DNA of 64,000 bases from Pseudomonadota bacterium. Lineage in GTDB: Bacteria; Pseudomonadota; Gammaproteobacteria; Burkholderiales; Rhodocyclaceae. Below are positions 36,400 through 44,940 of this stretch, piece after piece (the stretch's first letter is position 1; each line of letters opens with the position of its first letter). The translations under genes and the position numbers were made by a program. The notes beneath the pieces were generated by a model. That model had not been told where the DNA came from. It did no database searches and worked only from the letters and a program-made list of their open reading frames with translations. The stretch spans positions 1-64,000 of the forward strand of contig JAFEDJ010000006.1 of NCBI GenBank assembly GCA_018241685.1, written 5' to 3'.

Positions 36400-37662
36400 T
36401 TAGTGGTGGATGTCTTCCAGGCTGGAGACGGAGTCGAACTCGCGCTGGTTGGCTTCGTGACGGAGCTTCACGAGGTACATGGTTCCCGCCACGAACAGGC
36501 CAAAAGCCACGACGACCGTGCTGATCGAGAAGCCGGTACGGATCAGGAAGGCATAAAGCCCAGTCATCACCAGGATCGATAGGTTCTCGTTGAAATTCTG
36601 AACGGCGATGGAGTGGCCCGCTCCCATCAGGATGTGGCCGCGATGCTGGAGCAGGGCGTTCATCGGCACAACGAAGAAGCCGGACAGCGCGCCGATCAGG
36701 ACCATCAGCGCCATGGCCAGGTTCATGTCGGTCACGAAGATCATCACATTGACGATGATCCCCATGATGATGCCGAGCGGGATCACGCGCACCGAGGCCT
36801 TCATCGTGACCATCTTGGCGGCCATTACGGCGCCGATCGCCACGCCGACGGCTACGACGCCCTGCAGCATAGAGGCCCGGGACAGATCCAGGTGCAGCGC
36901 CTGTTCCGCCCACTTGATCACGATGAACTGCAGCGTGGCGCCAGCGCCCCAGAATAGTGTCGTGGTGGCCAGGGAGATCTGCCCCAGCTTGTCGCGCCAC
37001 AGCAGCTTCAGGCAATGATTGAAATCGTGCAGCAGGTAGATGGGATTCTTGCGCAGGACCTTGTGGTCAACGCCCGTATCAGGCACCTTGAGGTTGAACA
37101 GGGCGGCGGTCAGGTAGAGCAGGCCGACGATGGTCAACGCCATCTCGGGGACGGTGTCGATGCCGGTGTCCACATAGGGGAGGTCGATGCCCAGCAGCGT
37201 TTGGGAGATGGCAGGCTTGATCAGCATGCCGCCGACCAGGGTACCGAGAATGATCGCGCCAACCGTGAGCCCTTCGATCCAGCCATTGGCGACCACCAAC
37301 AGCCTGTGGGGCAGGTACTCGGTGAGAATCCCGTACTTGGCGGGTGAGTAGGCCGCCGCGCCCAGGCCGACGATGGCGTACGCCGCCAGCGGATGCAGCC
37401 CAAAGAACATCGATGCACACCCGAGTATCTTGATGGTGTTACTGATCAGCATCACCCGCCACTTGGGCATGGAGTCGGCAAAGGCGCCGACGAAGGCAGC
37501 CAGCAACACATAGGACAGCGTGAAGAAAAGCTTGAGGAGCGGCTCGTATTCCTGCGGGGCTTGCATCTCCCGCAGTACGTAGATCGAGGCGATCAACAAG
37601 GCATTGTCGGCCAGCGCAGAGAAGAACTGCGCCGCCATGATCATGTAGAAACCGAAAGGCAT
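36400..37662 (-). CDS. lplT: Lysophospholipid transporter LplT (MFS)
   Basis: A 420-residue MFS carrier that flips lysophospholipids across the inner membrane for re-acylation. The opening 'MPFGFYMIMAAQFFSALADNALLIA' matches the LplT N terminus, followed by 'AAYSPAKYGILTEYLPHRLLVVANGWIEG', the family signature. There are twelve helices overall. ATG at 37662 is chosen for this match; the frame extends further upstream into the divergent promoter. No aas acyltransferase is fused or adjacent. lplT near alr is a known betaproteobacterial arrangement. Confidence 0.88.
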   Translation of the reverse strand: MPFGFYMIMAAQFFSALADNALLIASIYVLREMQAPQEYEPLLKLFFTLSYVLLAAFVGAFADSMPKWRVMLISNTIKILGCASMFFGLHPLAAYAIVGLGAAAYSPAKYGILTEYLPHRLLVVANGWIEGLTVGAIILGTLVGGMLIKPAISQTLLGIDLPYVDTGIDTVPEMALTIVGLLYLTAALFNLKVPDTGVDHKVLRKNPIYLLHDFNHCLKLLWRDKLGQISLATTTLFWGAGATLQFIVIKWAEQALHLDLSRASMLQGVVAVGVAIGAVMAAKMVTMKASVRVIPLGIIMGIIVNVMIFVTDMNLAMALMVLIGALSGFFVVPMNALLQHRGHILMGAGHSIAVQNFNENLSILVMTGLYAFLIRTGFSISTVVVAFGLFVAGTMYLVKLRHEANQREFDSVSSLEDIHH

Positions 37663-37770
37663 CGCTGGGATACGAGAGCGCGGTGATTTATTTTTTGGAC
37701 CGCGCTTTATACCACGAAGGTTGTGACCTCTTCTGGCGACTGGATCAATGTTGTGATCCAATAGGGTATA

Positions 37771-37787
37771 CATAAACCGGATTTATG
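37771..37787. promoter_or_regulatory. Inverted repeat in the lplT/LysR divergent region
   Basis: CATAAA-CCGGA-TTTATG is a perfect 6-bp inverted repeat ending 4 bases before the LysR-regulator ATG. It matches the T-N11-A layout of LysR-type binding sites and could mediate autoregulation or control of lplT. Confidence 0.5.
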
Positions 37788-37791
37788 AGTC

Positions 37792-38703
37792 ATGGCTGAT
37801 CGTCGACTTCAGGTGTTCCACGCGGTTGCCCGCCACGGATCCTTCACGCGCGCTGCAGAAGCGCTGTTCATGACGCAACCAGCCGTCACCTTCCAGATCA
37901 AGCAGCTGGAAGAGCAGTTCAATACACGCCTGTTCGACCGTGGCCATGGCCGGGTGGTCCTGACCGCCGCGGGCGAGTTGGTGATGGCCTACGCCGAACG
38001 GATCCTCGGCCTCACCGAAGAGCTGGAGTCGCGGGTGTCTGAACTGACCGACGAGTTGTCGGGGGTGCTGCACCTGGGTACCAGCACCACCATCGCCGGC
38101 TACTGGCTGCCTTTTCTGCTCGAAGGCTTCAAGCGGCGCTACCCGCGGGTGATCCCTCGGGTGTCGGTGGGCAATTCCCAGCTCATCGAGTCCCGCGTGA
38201 TGGATCGTAACCTCGACGTGGGCCTCATCGAGATCGTCACCGAGCAGCCGACGCTCGATCGGCGCGGCGCCGGGCAGGACGAACTGCAGCTGATCGTCGC
38301 GCCGGATCACATGCTGGCGCGGGAACTCAGCGTGCGTGCCGAGCAGATCGCACCGCATCCGCTGATTCACCGGGAGCCGGGCAATGCAATAAGGGATCTG
38401 GTGGACCAGTTCTTTGCGTCCGCCGGGATTCCCTACGAGGATCTCAACGTTGCGGCAGAACTTGGCAGCCTTTCGTCGGTCAAGCACCTGGTTGCCCAGG
38501 GCTTCGGCGTCGCTATCGCATCGAAGGCAGCGATCCAGAGCGCAGTGAAGGCCGGGCGGCTGGTCGGCATTCCGCTCGAACCCCGTTTGCACACGCCGCT
38601 GGAAGTGATCCTGTTGAAGGACAAGTTCCGCTCCCGTCTGGTCAATACCTTTGCCGATTTCGTCACCGAGGAGATCGGCCGCCTCGCATCGTCAAGAAAC
38701 TGA
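37792..38703 (+). CDS. LysR-family transcriptional regulator
   Basis: A 303-residue regulator. The N-terminal winged helix is 'RRLQVFHAVARHGSFTRAAEALFMTQPAVTFQIKQLEEQFNTRLFDR' and the C-terminal ligand domain spans about 90-300 ('LHLGTSTTIAGYWLP', 'GFGVAIASKAAIQ'). The binding domain resembles the YeiE/CysB-like group rather than a specific catabolic regulator. It is divergent from lplT and 9 bases upstream of alr; the target is unknown. Confidence 0.88.
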   Translation: MADRRLQVFHAVARHGSFTRAAEALFMTQPAVTFQIKQLEEQFNTRLFDRGHGRVVLTAAGELVMAYAERILGLTEELESRVSELTDELSGVLHLGTSTTIAGYWLPFLLEGFKRRYPRVIPRVSVGNSQLIESRVMDRNLDVGLIEIVTEQPTLDRRGAGQDELQLIVAPDHMLARELSVRAEQIAPHPLIHREPGNAIRDLVDQFFASAGIPYEDLNVAAELGSLSSVKHLVAQGFGVAIASKAAIQSAVKAGRLVGIPLEPRLHTPLEVILLKDKFRSRLVNTFADFVTEEIGRLASSRN

Positions 38704-38712
38704 AAAACCACC

Positions 38713-39798
38713 ATGCCCCGTCCGATACGTGCCTCGATCAATCTCGAGGCCTTGCGTCACAACTATCAGCTCGCAAAGAACCGTTCCGGTAACGCCAAGG
38801 CGTTCGCCGTCATCAAGGCCAACGCCTACGGGCACGGACTGGCCAATGCGCTTGCCGCCTTCGGCGACGTCGCCGACGGGTTTGCCTTGCTGGATATTGA
38901 AGAGGCACGCAAGCTGAGGGAGGCGGGGCTGCAGCAGCCGATCACGCTGCTGGAGGGGTTTTTCGAGCCGGCCGATCTGGCCGAGGTGGTGGCGCTGGGG
39001 TTGACCCCGGCGATCCACGGCGAGGCCCAGCTCAAGATGCTGGAGCGGGCCCGCCTGGATGCGCCTCTCGACGTACTGCTGAAGATCAATTCCGGGATGA
39101 ACCGCCTAGGCTTCACCGCTGACAACTTCGCCGCGGCGCTGGCCCGGCTGCGGGCTCTGCCGTGTATCCGCTCGATCACACCGATGACCCACTTTGCCCG
39201 CGCCGATGACGAGGTGGGCATCGCCGGCCAGCTCGGCGTGTTCCGTTCCCTGACTGCCGGCCTCGATCTGCCGGTCAGCCTGGCCAATTCGGCTGCGCTG
39301 CTGAGGTTTCCGGAGGCCGCCGGGCAGATCACCCGCCCGGGCATCATTCTGTACGGCGGCTCGCCAATGCCGGATCTGCAGAGCGCCGAGGCCATCGGTC
39401 TGCGCCCGGTGATGACGCTGAGCAGCGAGGTCATCGGTACGCAAAGCATCCAGACCGGGGACAAGGTCGGCTACGGCGGCACCTTTACAGCCGATGGGCC
39501 GATGCGCATCGGCACCGTCGCCTGCGGTTACGCGGACGGCTATCCGCGTCATGCGCCGACCGGCACTCCGATCCTGGTCGGAGGGCGGCGGACTCGCGTG
39601 CTCGGCCGTGTGTCGATGGACATGCTGGCCTGCGACCTGACCCATCTCGAGGAGGCCGGCGTCGGTACGCCGGTCACCTTGTGGGGCGAAGGTTTGGCGG
39701 CGGATGAAGTGGCCACGGCCGCCGGCACCATCAGCTACGAGTTGTTCTGTGCCCTGGCGCCGCGCGTGCCGGTGCAGGTGAAGGGCCTGGATCGCTGA
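38713..39798 (+). CDS. alr: Alanine racemase
   Basis: Makes D-alanine for peptidoglycan. It is a 361-residue PLP enzyme with the lysine in 'AFAVIKANAYGHG' near residue 35. The second active-site Tyr region is 'VGYGGTFTADGPMRIGTVACGYADGYPRHAPTG' and the C-terminal motif is 'GRVSMDMLACDLTH'. Its TGA overlaps the radA ATG by one base. Confidence 0.95.
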   Translation: MPRPIRASINLEALRHNYQLAKNRSGNAKAFAVIKANAYGHGLANALAAFGDVADGFALLDIEEARKLREAGLQQPITLLEGFFEPADLAEVVALGLTPAIHGEAQLKMLERARLDAPLDVLLKINSGMNRLGFTADNFAAALARLRALPCIRSITPMTHFARADDEVGIAGQLGVFRSLTAGLDLPVSLANSAALLRFPEAAGQITRPGIILYGGSPMPDLQSAEAIGLRPVMTLSSEVIGTQSIQTGDKVGYGGTFTADGPMRIGTVACGYADGYPRHAPTGTPILVGGRRTRVLGRVSMDMLACDLTHLEEAGVGTPVTLWGEGLAADEVATAAGTISYELFCALAPRVPVQVKGLDR

Positions 39799-41174
39799 TG
39801 GCCAAGGTCAAGACGGTGCACGTGTGCACCGAGTGCGGCGGCAAGTCCCCGCGCTGGCAGGGGCAGTGCCCGCACTGCAGCGCGTGGAACACGCTGGTCG
39901 AATCCATCGTCGAGCCGGAGGCGCCGATCGTCAAACGCTTCTCGGCGCTGGCCGGGGATTCCGGCAGACTGCAGACGCTGGCCGACATCCAGCCGAAGGA
40001 ATCAGCGCGGGTCCCGACCGGTATCGAGGAATTCGACCGTGTGCTGGGCGGCGGCCTGGTGCCCGGCGGTGTGGTGCTGATCGGTGGCGATCCCGGCATC
40101 GGCAAGTCCACGTTGCTGCTGCAGGCTTTGGCCCTGTTGTCCGGCCATCTGCGCGCGTTGTATGTGAGCGGTGAAGAGTCTGCCGAGCAGGTGGCGCTGC
40201 GGGCCGCCCGCTTGCAGCTCGATGCGCGTGGTCTGCAACTGCTGCCGGAGATCAATCTCGAACGAATTCTCGGCAGTCTGCGGGACGTCAAGCCCGACGT
40301 GGCGGTGATTGACTCGATCCAAACCGTCTACTCGGAAACCCTGGGCTCGGCGCCCGGTTCTGTGGCTCAGGTGCGCGAATGCGCCGCCCAGCTGACCCGC
40401 TTCGCCAAGCAGGGCGGCAGCACCCTGATCATGGTCGGTCACGTGACCAAGGACGGCACGCTGGCCGGGCCGCGGGTGCTCGAGCACATCGTCGATACCG
40501 TGCTGTATTTCGAAGGCGACACCCACTCCAGCTTCCGCCTGGTGCGGGCCTTCAAGAACCGCTTCGGCGCAGTCAATGAGCTGGGTGTTTTCGCGATGAC
40601 CGAGAAGGGGCTGAAGGGGGTTTCCAACCCGTCGGCGATCTTTCTGTCCCAGCACGGGCAGCAGGTGCCGGGCTCCTGCGTGCTGGTCACCCAGGAGGGC
40701 ACGCGGCCGCTGCTGGTGGAGATCCAGGCGCTGGTGGATAGCGCTCACAGCCCCAGTCCGCGGCGGTTGTCCGTCGGTCTGGAGCAGAACCGGCTGGCCA
40801 TGCTGCTGGCTGTGCTCCATCGCCATGCCGGCGTGGTGTGTTTCGACCAGGACGTGTTCGTCAATGCGGTAGGCGGCGTCAAGATCACCGAGCCGGCGGC
40901 AGATCTGGCAGTATTGCTAGCCATCGTCTCCTCGCTGACCAACCGGCCGCTGCCGGCGCAGCTGGTGGTGTTCGGCGAAGTGGGTCTGGCTGGCGAAATC
41001 CGGCCGGCACCGCGGGGTCAGGAGCGCCTGAAGGAGTCGGCCAAGCTTGGCTTCACGATGGCGTTGGTGCCCAAGGCCAACGCCCCGAAGCAGGACATCC
41101 CAGGCATGCAGGTGATCGCCGTGGACCGCATCGACGAGGCCCTTGAGCGCCTGAAGGAGCTCGCGGACGCCTGA
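39798..41174 (+). CDS. radA: DNA repair protein RadA
   Basis: A 458-residue RecA-like ATPase that drives branch migration during recombinational repair. It has an N-terminal C4 zinc finger (C-x2-C 'CTECGG' and 'CPHC') and Walker A 'LIGGDPGIGKSTLLLQA' near residue 95. The RadA-specific 'AFKNRFGAVNELGVF' is near residue 250, followed by a C-terminal Lon-protease-like domain. It is coupled to alr by a one-base overlap, a common betaproteobacterial order. Confidence 0.95.
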   Translation: MAKVKTVHVCTECGGKSPRWQGQCPHCSAWNTLVESIVEPEAPIVKRFSALAGDSGRLQTLADIQPKESARVPTGIEEFDRVLGGGLVPGGVVLIGGDPGIGKSTLLLQALALLSGHLRALYVSGEESAEQVALRAARLQLDARGLQLLPEINLERILGSLRDVKPDVAVIDSIQTVYSETLGSAPGSVAQVRECAAQLTRFAKQGGSTLIMVGHVTKDGTLAGPRVLEHIVDTVLYFEGDTHSSFRLVRAFKNRFGAVNELGVFAMTEKGLKGVSNPSAIFLSQHGQQVPGSCVLVTQEGTRPLLVEIQALVDSAHSPSPRRLSVGLEQNRLAMLLAVLHRHAGVVCFDQDVFVNAVGGVKITEPAADLAVLLAIVSSLTNRPLPAQLVVFGEVGLAGEIRPAPRGQERLKESAKLGFTMALVPKANAPKQDIPGMQVIAVDRIDEALERLKELADA

Positions 41175-41353
41175 TGGGCCCGCCGCAGCCCCCGAAATCT
41201 GCTGAAAAGCGCGTAAAACCTTGAGATTCGTGCCACAGGCGGAAAAGAGCAGGGTAAGCTACCGCCCGCGGGTGTGTAGAGCGCTGCAGGCGCAAAGCGT
41301 CACCTGTCGCAGCTCCTGTATCCACCCATTTCTTTCACTACAAAAGACGAGCT

Positions 41354-41629
41354 ATGAACAAGACTGAACTGATCGATGCACTGGCTGGCAAGAGTGGTCT
41401 CACCAAGGCCGACGCTGGCCGCGCGGTGGACAGCCTCACCGAAATCATCACCGAAACCCTGGCCAAGGGTGAGAGCGTGACCCTCGTCGGTTTCGGCACT
41501 TTCGCCGTTGGCGAGCGCGCCGCCCGTGTGGGCCGCAACCCCCAAACCGGTGCCGAGATCCAGATCGCTGCTTCCAAGCAGCCGAAGTTCTCTGCCGGTT
41601 CGAAGCTGAAGGACGCGGTCAACAAGTAA
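41354..41629 (+). CDS. hup: DNA-binding protein HU
   Basis: A 91-residue nucleoid protein. Its sequence '[20 protein letters not shown]' and '[28 protein letters not shown]' contains the DNA-binding arm with 'RNPQTG'. It is normal HU length. It stands alone with its own control region, after radA and convergent with prc. Confidence 0.95.
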   Translation: MNKTELIDALAGKSGLTKADAGRAVDSLTEIITETLAKGESVTLVGFGTFAVGERAARVGRNPQTGAEIQIAASKQPKFSAGSKLKDAVNK

Positions 41630-41669
41630 GCCGTCCATCGCGTGCCCGGGCACGCAAGGCAGTACCCAA

Positions 41670-41740
41670 GTGGCGACTCCGATGGAGCCGCCACTTTGCG
41701 TTTCAGGGCATAAAAAAAGCGCCACCCGCGGTGGCGCTTT
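41670..41740. terminator. Terminator hairpins between hup and prc
   Basis: The stem GTGGC-x-ACTCC (41670-41680) / GGAG-xx-CCGCCAC (41684-41694) is followed by TTTGCGTTT, which can end hup. AAAGCGCCACC (41716-41726) / GGTGGCGCTTT (41730-41740) has seven A on its left side, giving a T-run on the minus strand, so it is a strong terminator for prc and also works for + strand transcripts. Confidence 0.85.
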
Positions 41741-41759
41741 GCTATGGGCGGAGGCGTGA

Positions 41760-43910
41760 TCAGCGGGTCACGATAGGTGCAGCGCCAGTGCGATTGCGCA
41801 TGGCAACCTGGGCGTTGCCGGAGAGGAGGTCGACTTCGTCAGCGACGATGCGTGCCGCCTCGTCGAGCAGCAAGTCCTTCACGTCTTTGCGCGCCTTCTC
41901 GGCCGCCAGATCGGCCGCCAGGCTGCGTTCGCCGGACTGCAGGCCATCGTCCCGCAGCGCAGCCAGCTTGCCCTTCAGATCGCCTTTCTCACGCTGTTTG
42001 AGGCGATTTTCCCGGATATCCTTTTCCTTCCGGCGCTCGGTTTCGTTGAGCGAGATCGACTTGCTTTCCCGTTGCCGGCGGACGTCGGCGATATCGTCCA
42101 GCAGGCTCTGGAAATCCTTGTCAGCGGCGGTGCGAGCCTGGTAACGGGTCTGCAGTGCCGGGATCACGTCCTTCAGATTGCCGGCTGGCTTGAAGCTGGC
42201 GGCGTCGATCTGCACCCAGGGCAGGGCGTTGTCGTAGCTCGACTCACCGTAGTTGTCCGTGTCGGACGCGGACGGGAAACGGATGTCGGGGGTCACGCCC
42301 TTGAGCTGCGTCGTCCCGCCGTTGATGCGAAAGAACTGGGCGACGGTCATCTTCAGCTCACCGAACTTCGGCTTGCTGTTCTTGGCGATCTCGTCGAGGT
42401 TGACCAGTGTCTGCACCGTACCCTTACCGAAGCTCGGCTCGCCGATGATCGGTGCGCGGCCGTAGTCCTGCAGCGCCGCAGCGAAGATCTCGGACGCCGA
42501 CGCCGACGCCCGGTTGATCAGCACGGCCATCGGACCGTCCCAGGCCGTACCGGCATTCTCGTCGCTCTCGACGCCGATCTTGCCGTCCGTGCGGCGCTGC
42601 TGCACGACCGGCCCCTTGTCGATGAACAGGCCGGTCAGTTCCACCGCCTCACGCAGCGAGCCGCCGCCATTGTTGCGCAGATCGATCAGCAGTCCGTCCA
42701 CCTTGTCCTTCTTGAGCTCCTCGATCAGGCGGACGACGTCGCGGCTGGCGCTGCGGTAGTCCTTGTCGCCCTTGCGGCGGCCTTCGAAGTCCTCATAAAA
42801 GGTCGGCAGCGTGATGACGCCGATGCGGCGCGCGTTGGCACCGTCGCCGGACTTGATCACGGTTTTCTTGGCGGCCTGCTCCTCCAGCTTGATCTTGTCC
42901 CGTACCAGCGAAACCAGCTTGTGCTTGCCGTCCTGACCGGCGTCGGCAGGCAGGATGTCCAGCGTGACCTTGGTGTCCTTGGTGCCGCGGATCAGCTTGA
43001 CTACCTCGTCCACCCGCGACCCGACCACATCCGCCGGTGCGCCCTCCGCCTGGCCGACACCGACGATGCGGTCGCCGACGGAGAGCTTGCCGGAGCGAGC
43101 GGCCGGGCCGCCGGGCACCAGCTCGCGGATCGTGATGTAGTCGTCCCGTTCCTGCAGCACGGCGCCGATCCCTACCAGTGACAGGCGCATGGAGATGTCG
43201 AAATCGTCCGATGCGCTGCGCCCCAGGTAGTTGGTATGGGGTTCGATGGACATCGCGAAGGCGTTCATGAAGATCTGGAACACGTCGTCGCTCTTGTTCT
43301 TCGACGCACGGGCCAGATAATTGTCGTAACGCTTGATGAGGGTTTCGCGGATCGACTTATCGTCCTTGCCGGCCAGCTTGAGGCGCAGCCAGTCGTTTTT
43401 GACCCGCTTGCGCCACAAGTCCTGAACCTCGGCCTCGTCCTTCGGCCAGGGCGCCTTGTCGCGCATGTAGGGGTAGCTTTCGTTGACGCTGAAATCGAAG
43501 TTCTGGTTAAGCAGCTCGCGGGCCTTCTTCAGGCGCTCGGCGGAGCGCTGTTCGTAGCGCTGGAAGATCGCGAAGGGGATGGCCAGGTTGCCGCGCTGGA
43601 TCGCGTCGTCGAGCAGTGTCCGCGCATCGGCGAAGGAGTCGATGTCGGCCTGGGTGAAATACAGGCGCTCGGGATCCAAAGCCTTCAGATAGCGGTTGAA
43701 GATCTTTTCCGACAGCGCGTCATCGAGGGGCTGCGCTTTGTAGTGATAGCGCCCGAGCAATTGGGCGCTCAGATACGCGGTTTGGGCCTGCTCGGTGGTC
43801 GGGGCGAGGCGCTGCGCAGCCGGAGCCTCCAGGGCTGTCGCCGGTGCCGAAAGCAGGACTGGCGTGGCGAAGGCGAGGGCCAGCAAGGACCGGATCAGGC
43901 TGATTTTCAC
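41760..43910 (-). CDS. prc: Tail-specific (C-terminal processing) protease Prc
   Basis: A 716-residue periplasmic S41 protease that degrades proteins with nonpolar or tagged C termini. It has a signal peptide (1-27, 'LLSAPATA'), an N-terminal helical Tsp domain, and a PDZ domain ('GIGAVLQERDDYITIRELVPGGPAARSGKLSVGDRIVGVGQ', about 235-285). The protease core has Ser in 'LINRASASASEIFAAAL' and Lys in 'GEPSFGKGTVQTLV'. A C-terminal DUF3340 region is rich in charge. It is full length. Confidence 0.94.
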   Translation of the reverse strand: MKISLIRSLLALAFATPVLLSAPATALEAPAAQRLAPTTEQAQTAYLSAQLLGRYHYKAQPLDDALSEKIFNRYLKALDPERLYFTQADIDSFADARTLLDDAIQRGNLAIPFAIFQRYEQRSAERLKKARELLNQNFDFSVNESYPYMRDKAPWPKDEAEVQDLWRKRVKNDWLRLKLAGKDDKSIRETLIKRYDNYLARASKNKSDDVFQIFMNAFAMSIEPHTNYLGRSASDDFDISMRLSLVGIGAVLQERDDYITIRELVPGGPAARSGKLSVGDRIVGVGQAEGAPADVVGSRVDEVVKLIRGTKDTKVTLDILPADAGQDGKHKLVSLVRDKIKLEEQAAKKTVIKSGDGANARRIGVITLPTFYEDFEGRRKGDKDYRSASRDVVRLIEELKKDKVDGLLIDLRNNGGGSLREAVELTGLFIDKGPVVQQRRTDGKIGVESDENAGTAWDGPMAVLINRASASASEIFAAALQDYGRAPIIGEPSFGKGTVQTLVNLDEIAKNSKPKFGELKMTVAQFFRINGGTTQLKGVTPDIRFPSASDTDNYGESSYDNALPWVQIDAASFKPAGNLKDVIPALQTRYQARTAADKDFQSLLDDIADVRRQRESKSISLNETERRKEKDIRENRLKQREKGDLKGKLAALRDDGLQSGERSLAADLAAEKARKDVKDLLLDEAARIVADEVDLLSGNAQVAMRNRTGAAPIVTR

Positions 43911-44129
43911 TGTATTACTCCAGGAATGCGGGTGTTGCGAAAGGGGACAAAGCTACATGCTTCCATAAGCTCCGTCGACAGGTGAAAGCGGAAGATGTTC
44001 GTAAAGTTAGGCCAATTTTGGCGAGAATCTGTGTCGCGTGAACTTCTGCGACGCCACGCACTCACTTCGAATGGGTATGCACTGAGGCCCTTAGATATGA
44101 AGCCACTCATTTCCCTGGAGGAAAGTCCG

Positions 44130-44768
44130 ATGAATCAAGAAAGCTTCTGGAGCAAGCGTTATCAGGACGCCGGCGACGATTATCTGTTCGGCACCGAACC
44201 CAACCGCTTTCTGGCCCGACGGGCTGAGCGCCTGCAGGATGGCAGCCGGGCCTTGTCGGTTGCCGATGGGGAAGGGCGGAATTCGGTTTGGCTGGCCGAG
44301 CAGGGGCTGGACGTGACGGCCATCGAGATCTCCGCCGTCGCGGTGGAAAAGGCTCGCCGTCTGGCTGCCGGGAAGAATCTGGATGTACGTTTCCTGCAGG
44401 CCGACATGCTTGCACCGGGGTGGTCGCCAGCCGAATTCCAGGCGCACTTCGACTGGGTCGTCGGCATTTTCATCCAGTTCGTCGGCCCCGAGTGGCGGGA
44501 GCGGCAGTTCGAAGTCATGAAACAGATGACCCGGCCCGGTGGGCGGATCCTGCTCCAGGGCTATACGCCGAAGCAGCTCGAATACGGTACGGGAGGCCCG
44601 TCGGCGGTGGAAAACCTTTATACCGAAGAGGTCCTGCGGGAGGCCTTCAGCGGCTGGGAAATCGAGGAGCTCGTCGAATATGAAGAGGAGATCACCGAAG
44701 GTAGCGGGCACCGTGGACGTTCGGCCTTGATAGGCCTGATTGCCCGCAGGCCCGCAGCAGAAGCCTGA
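44130..44768 (+). CDS. SAM-dependent methyltransferase, TehB-like
   Basis: A 212-residue class I methyltransferase with 'FWSKRYQDAGDDYLFGTEPNRFL' at the start. Motif I is 'ALSVADGEGRNSVWLAEQG', then come 'VTAIEISAVAVEKARRLA' and 'FQAHFDWVVGIFIQF'. TehB-type relatives methylate tellurite or other thiophilic compounds; the substrate here is untested. ATG at 44130 has GGAGGAAAG upstream; the frame is open to 43995 without homology. Confidence 0.82.
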   Translation: MNQESFWSKRYQDAGDDYLFGTEPNRFLARRAERLQDGSRALSVADGEGRNSVWLAEQGLDVTAIEISAVAVEKARRLAAGKNLDVRFLQADMLAPGWSPAEFQAHFDWVVGIFIQFVGPEWRERQFEVMKQMTRPGGRILLQGYTPKQLEYGTGGPSAVENLYTEEVLREAFSGWEIEELVEYEEEITEGSGHRGRSALIGLIARRPAAEA

Positions 44769-44783
44769 ATAAGAACCCGGAGT

Positions 44784-44922
44784 GGGTATTTCATGCCGAA
44801 AGTGTGAAATACCCTACGCAAGATGCGTCTAGTATTTCACTCGGTTCATGTCTGCCCAAAGTGTAGCCTGCTGGAGTTCAATCGGCTGTTGAATGTTCTG
44901 CGGCCGCTTTGCCAAAGTGTGA
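44784..44922. repeat. Inverted repeat and three copies of a GCC-AAAGTGT motif before the GGDEF-EAL gene
   Basis: GGGTATTTCA (44784-44793) and TGAAATACCC (44805-44814) form a perfect 10-bp inverted repeat with an 11-base centre and no T-run; a partial copy 'AGTATTTCAC' follows at 44831. GCC(C/G)AAAGTGT-type motifs occur at about 44795, 44854 and 44911, about 57-59 bases apart, the last just before the ATG. They could be regulator-binding sites for the downstream gene. Confidence 0.45.
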
Positions 44923-44940
44923 CGCGAGCAGGGGTATGTC

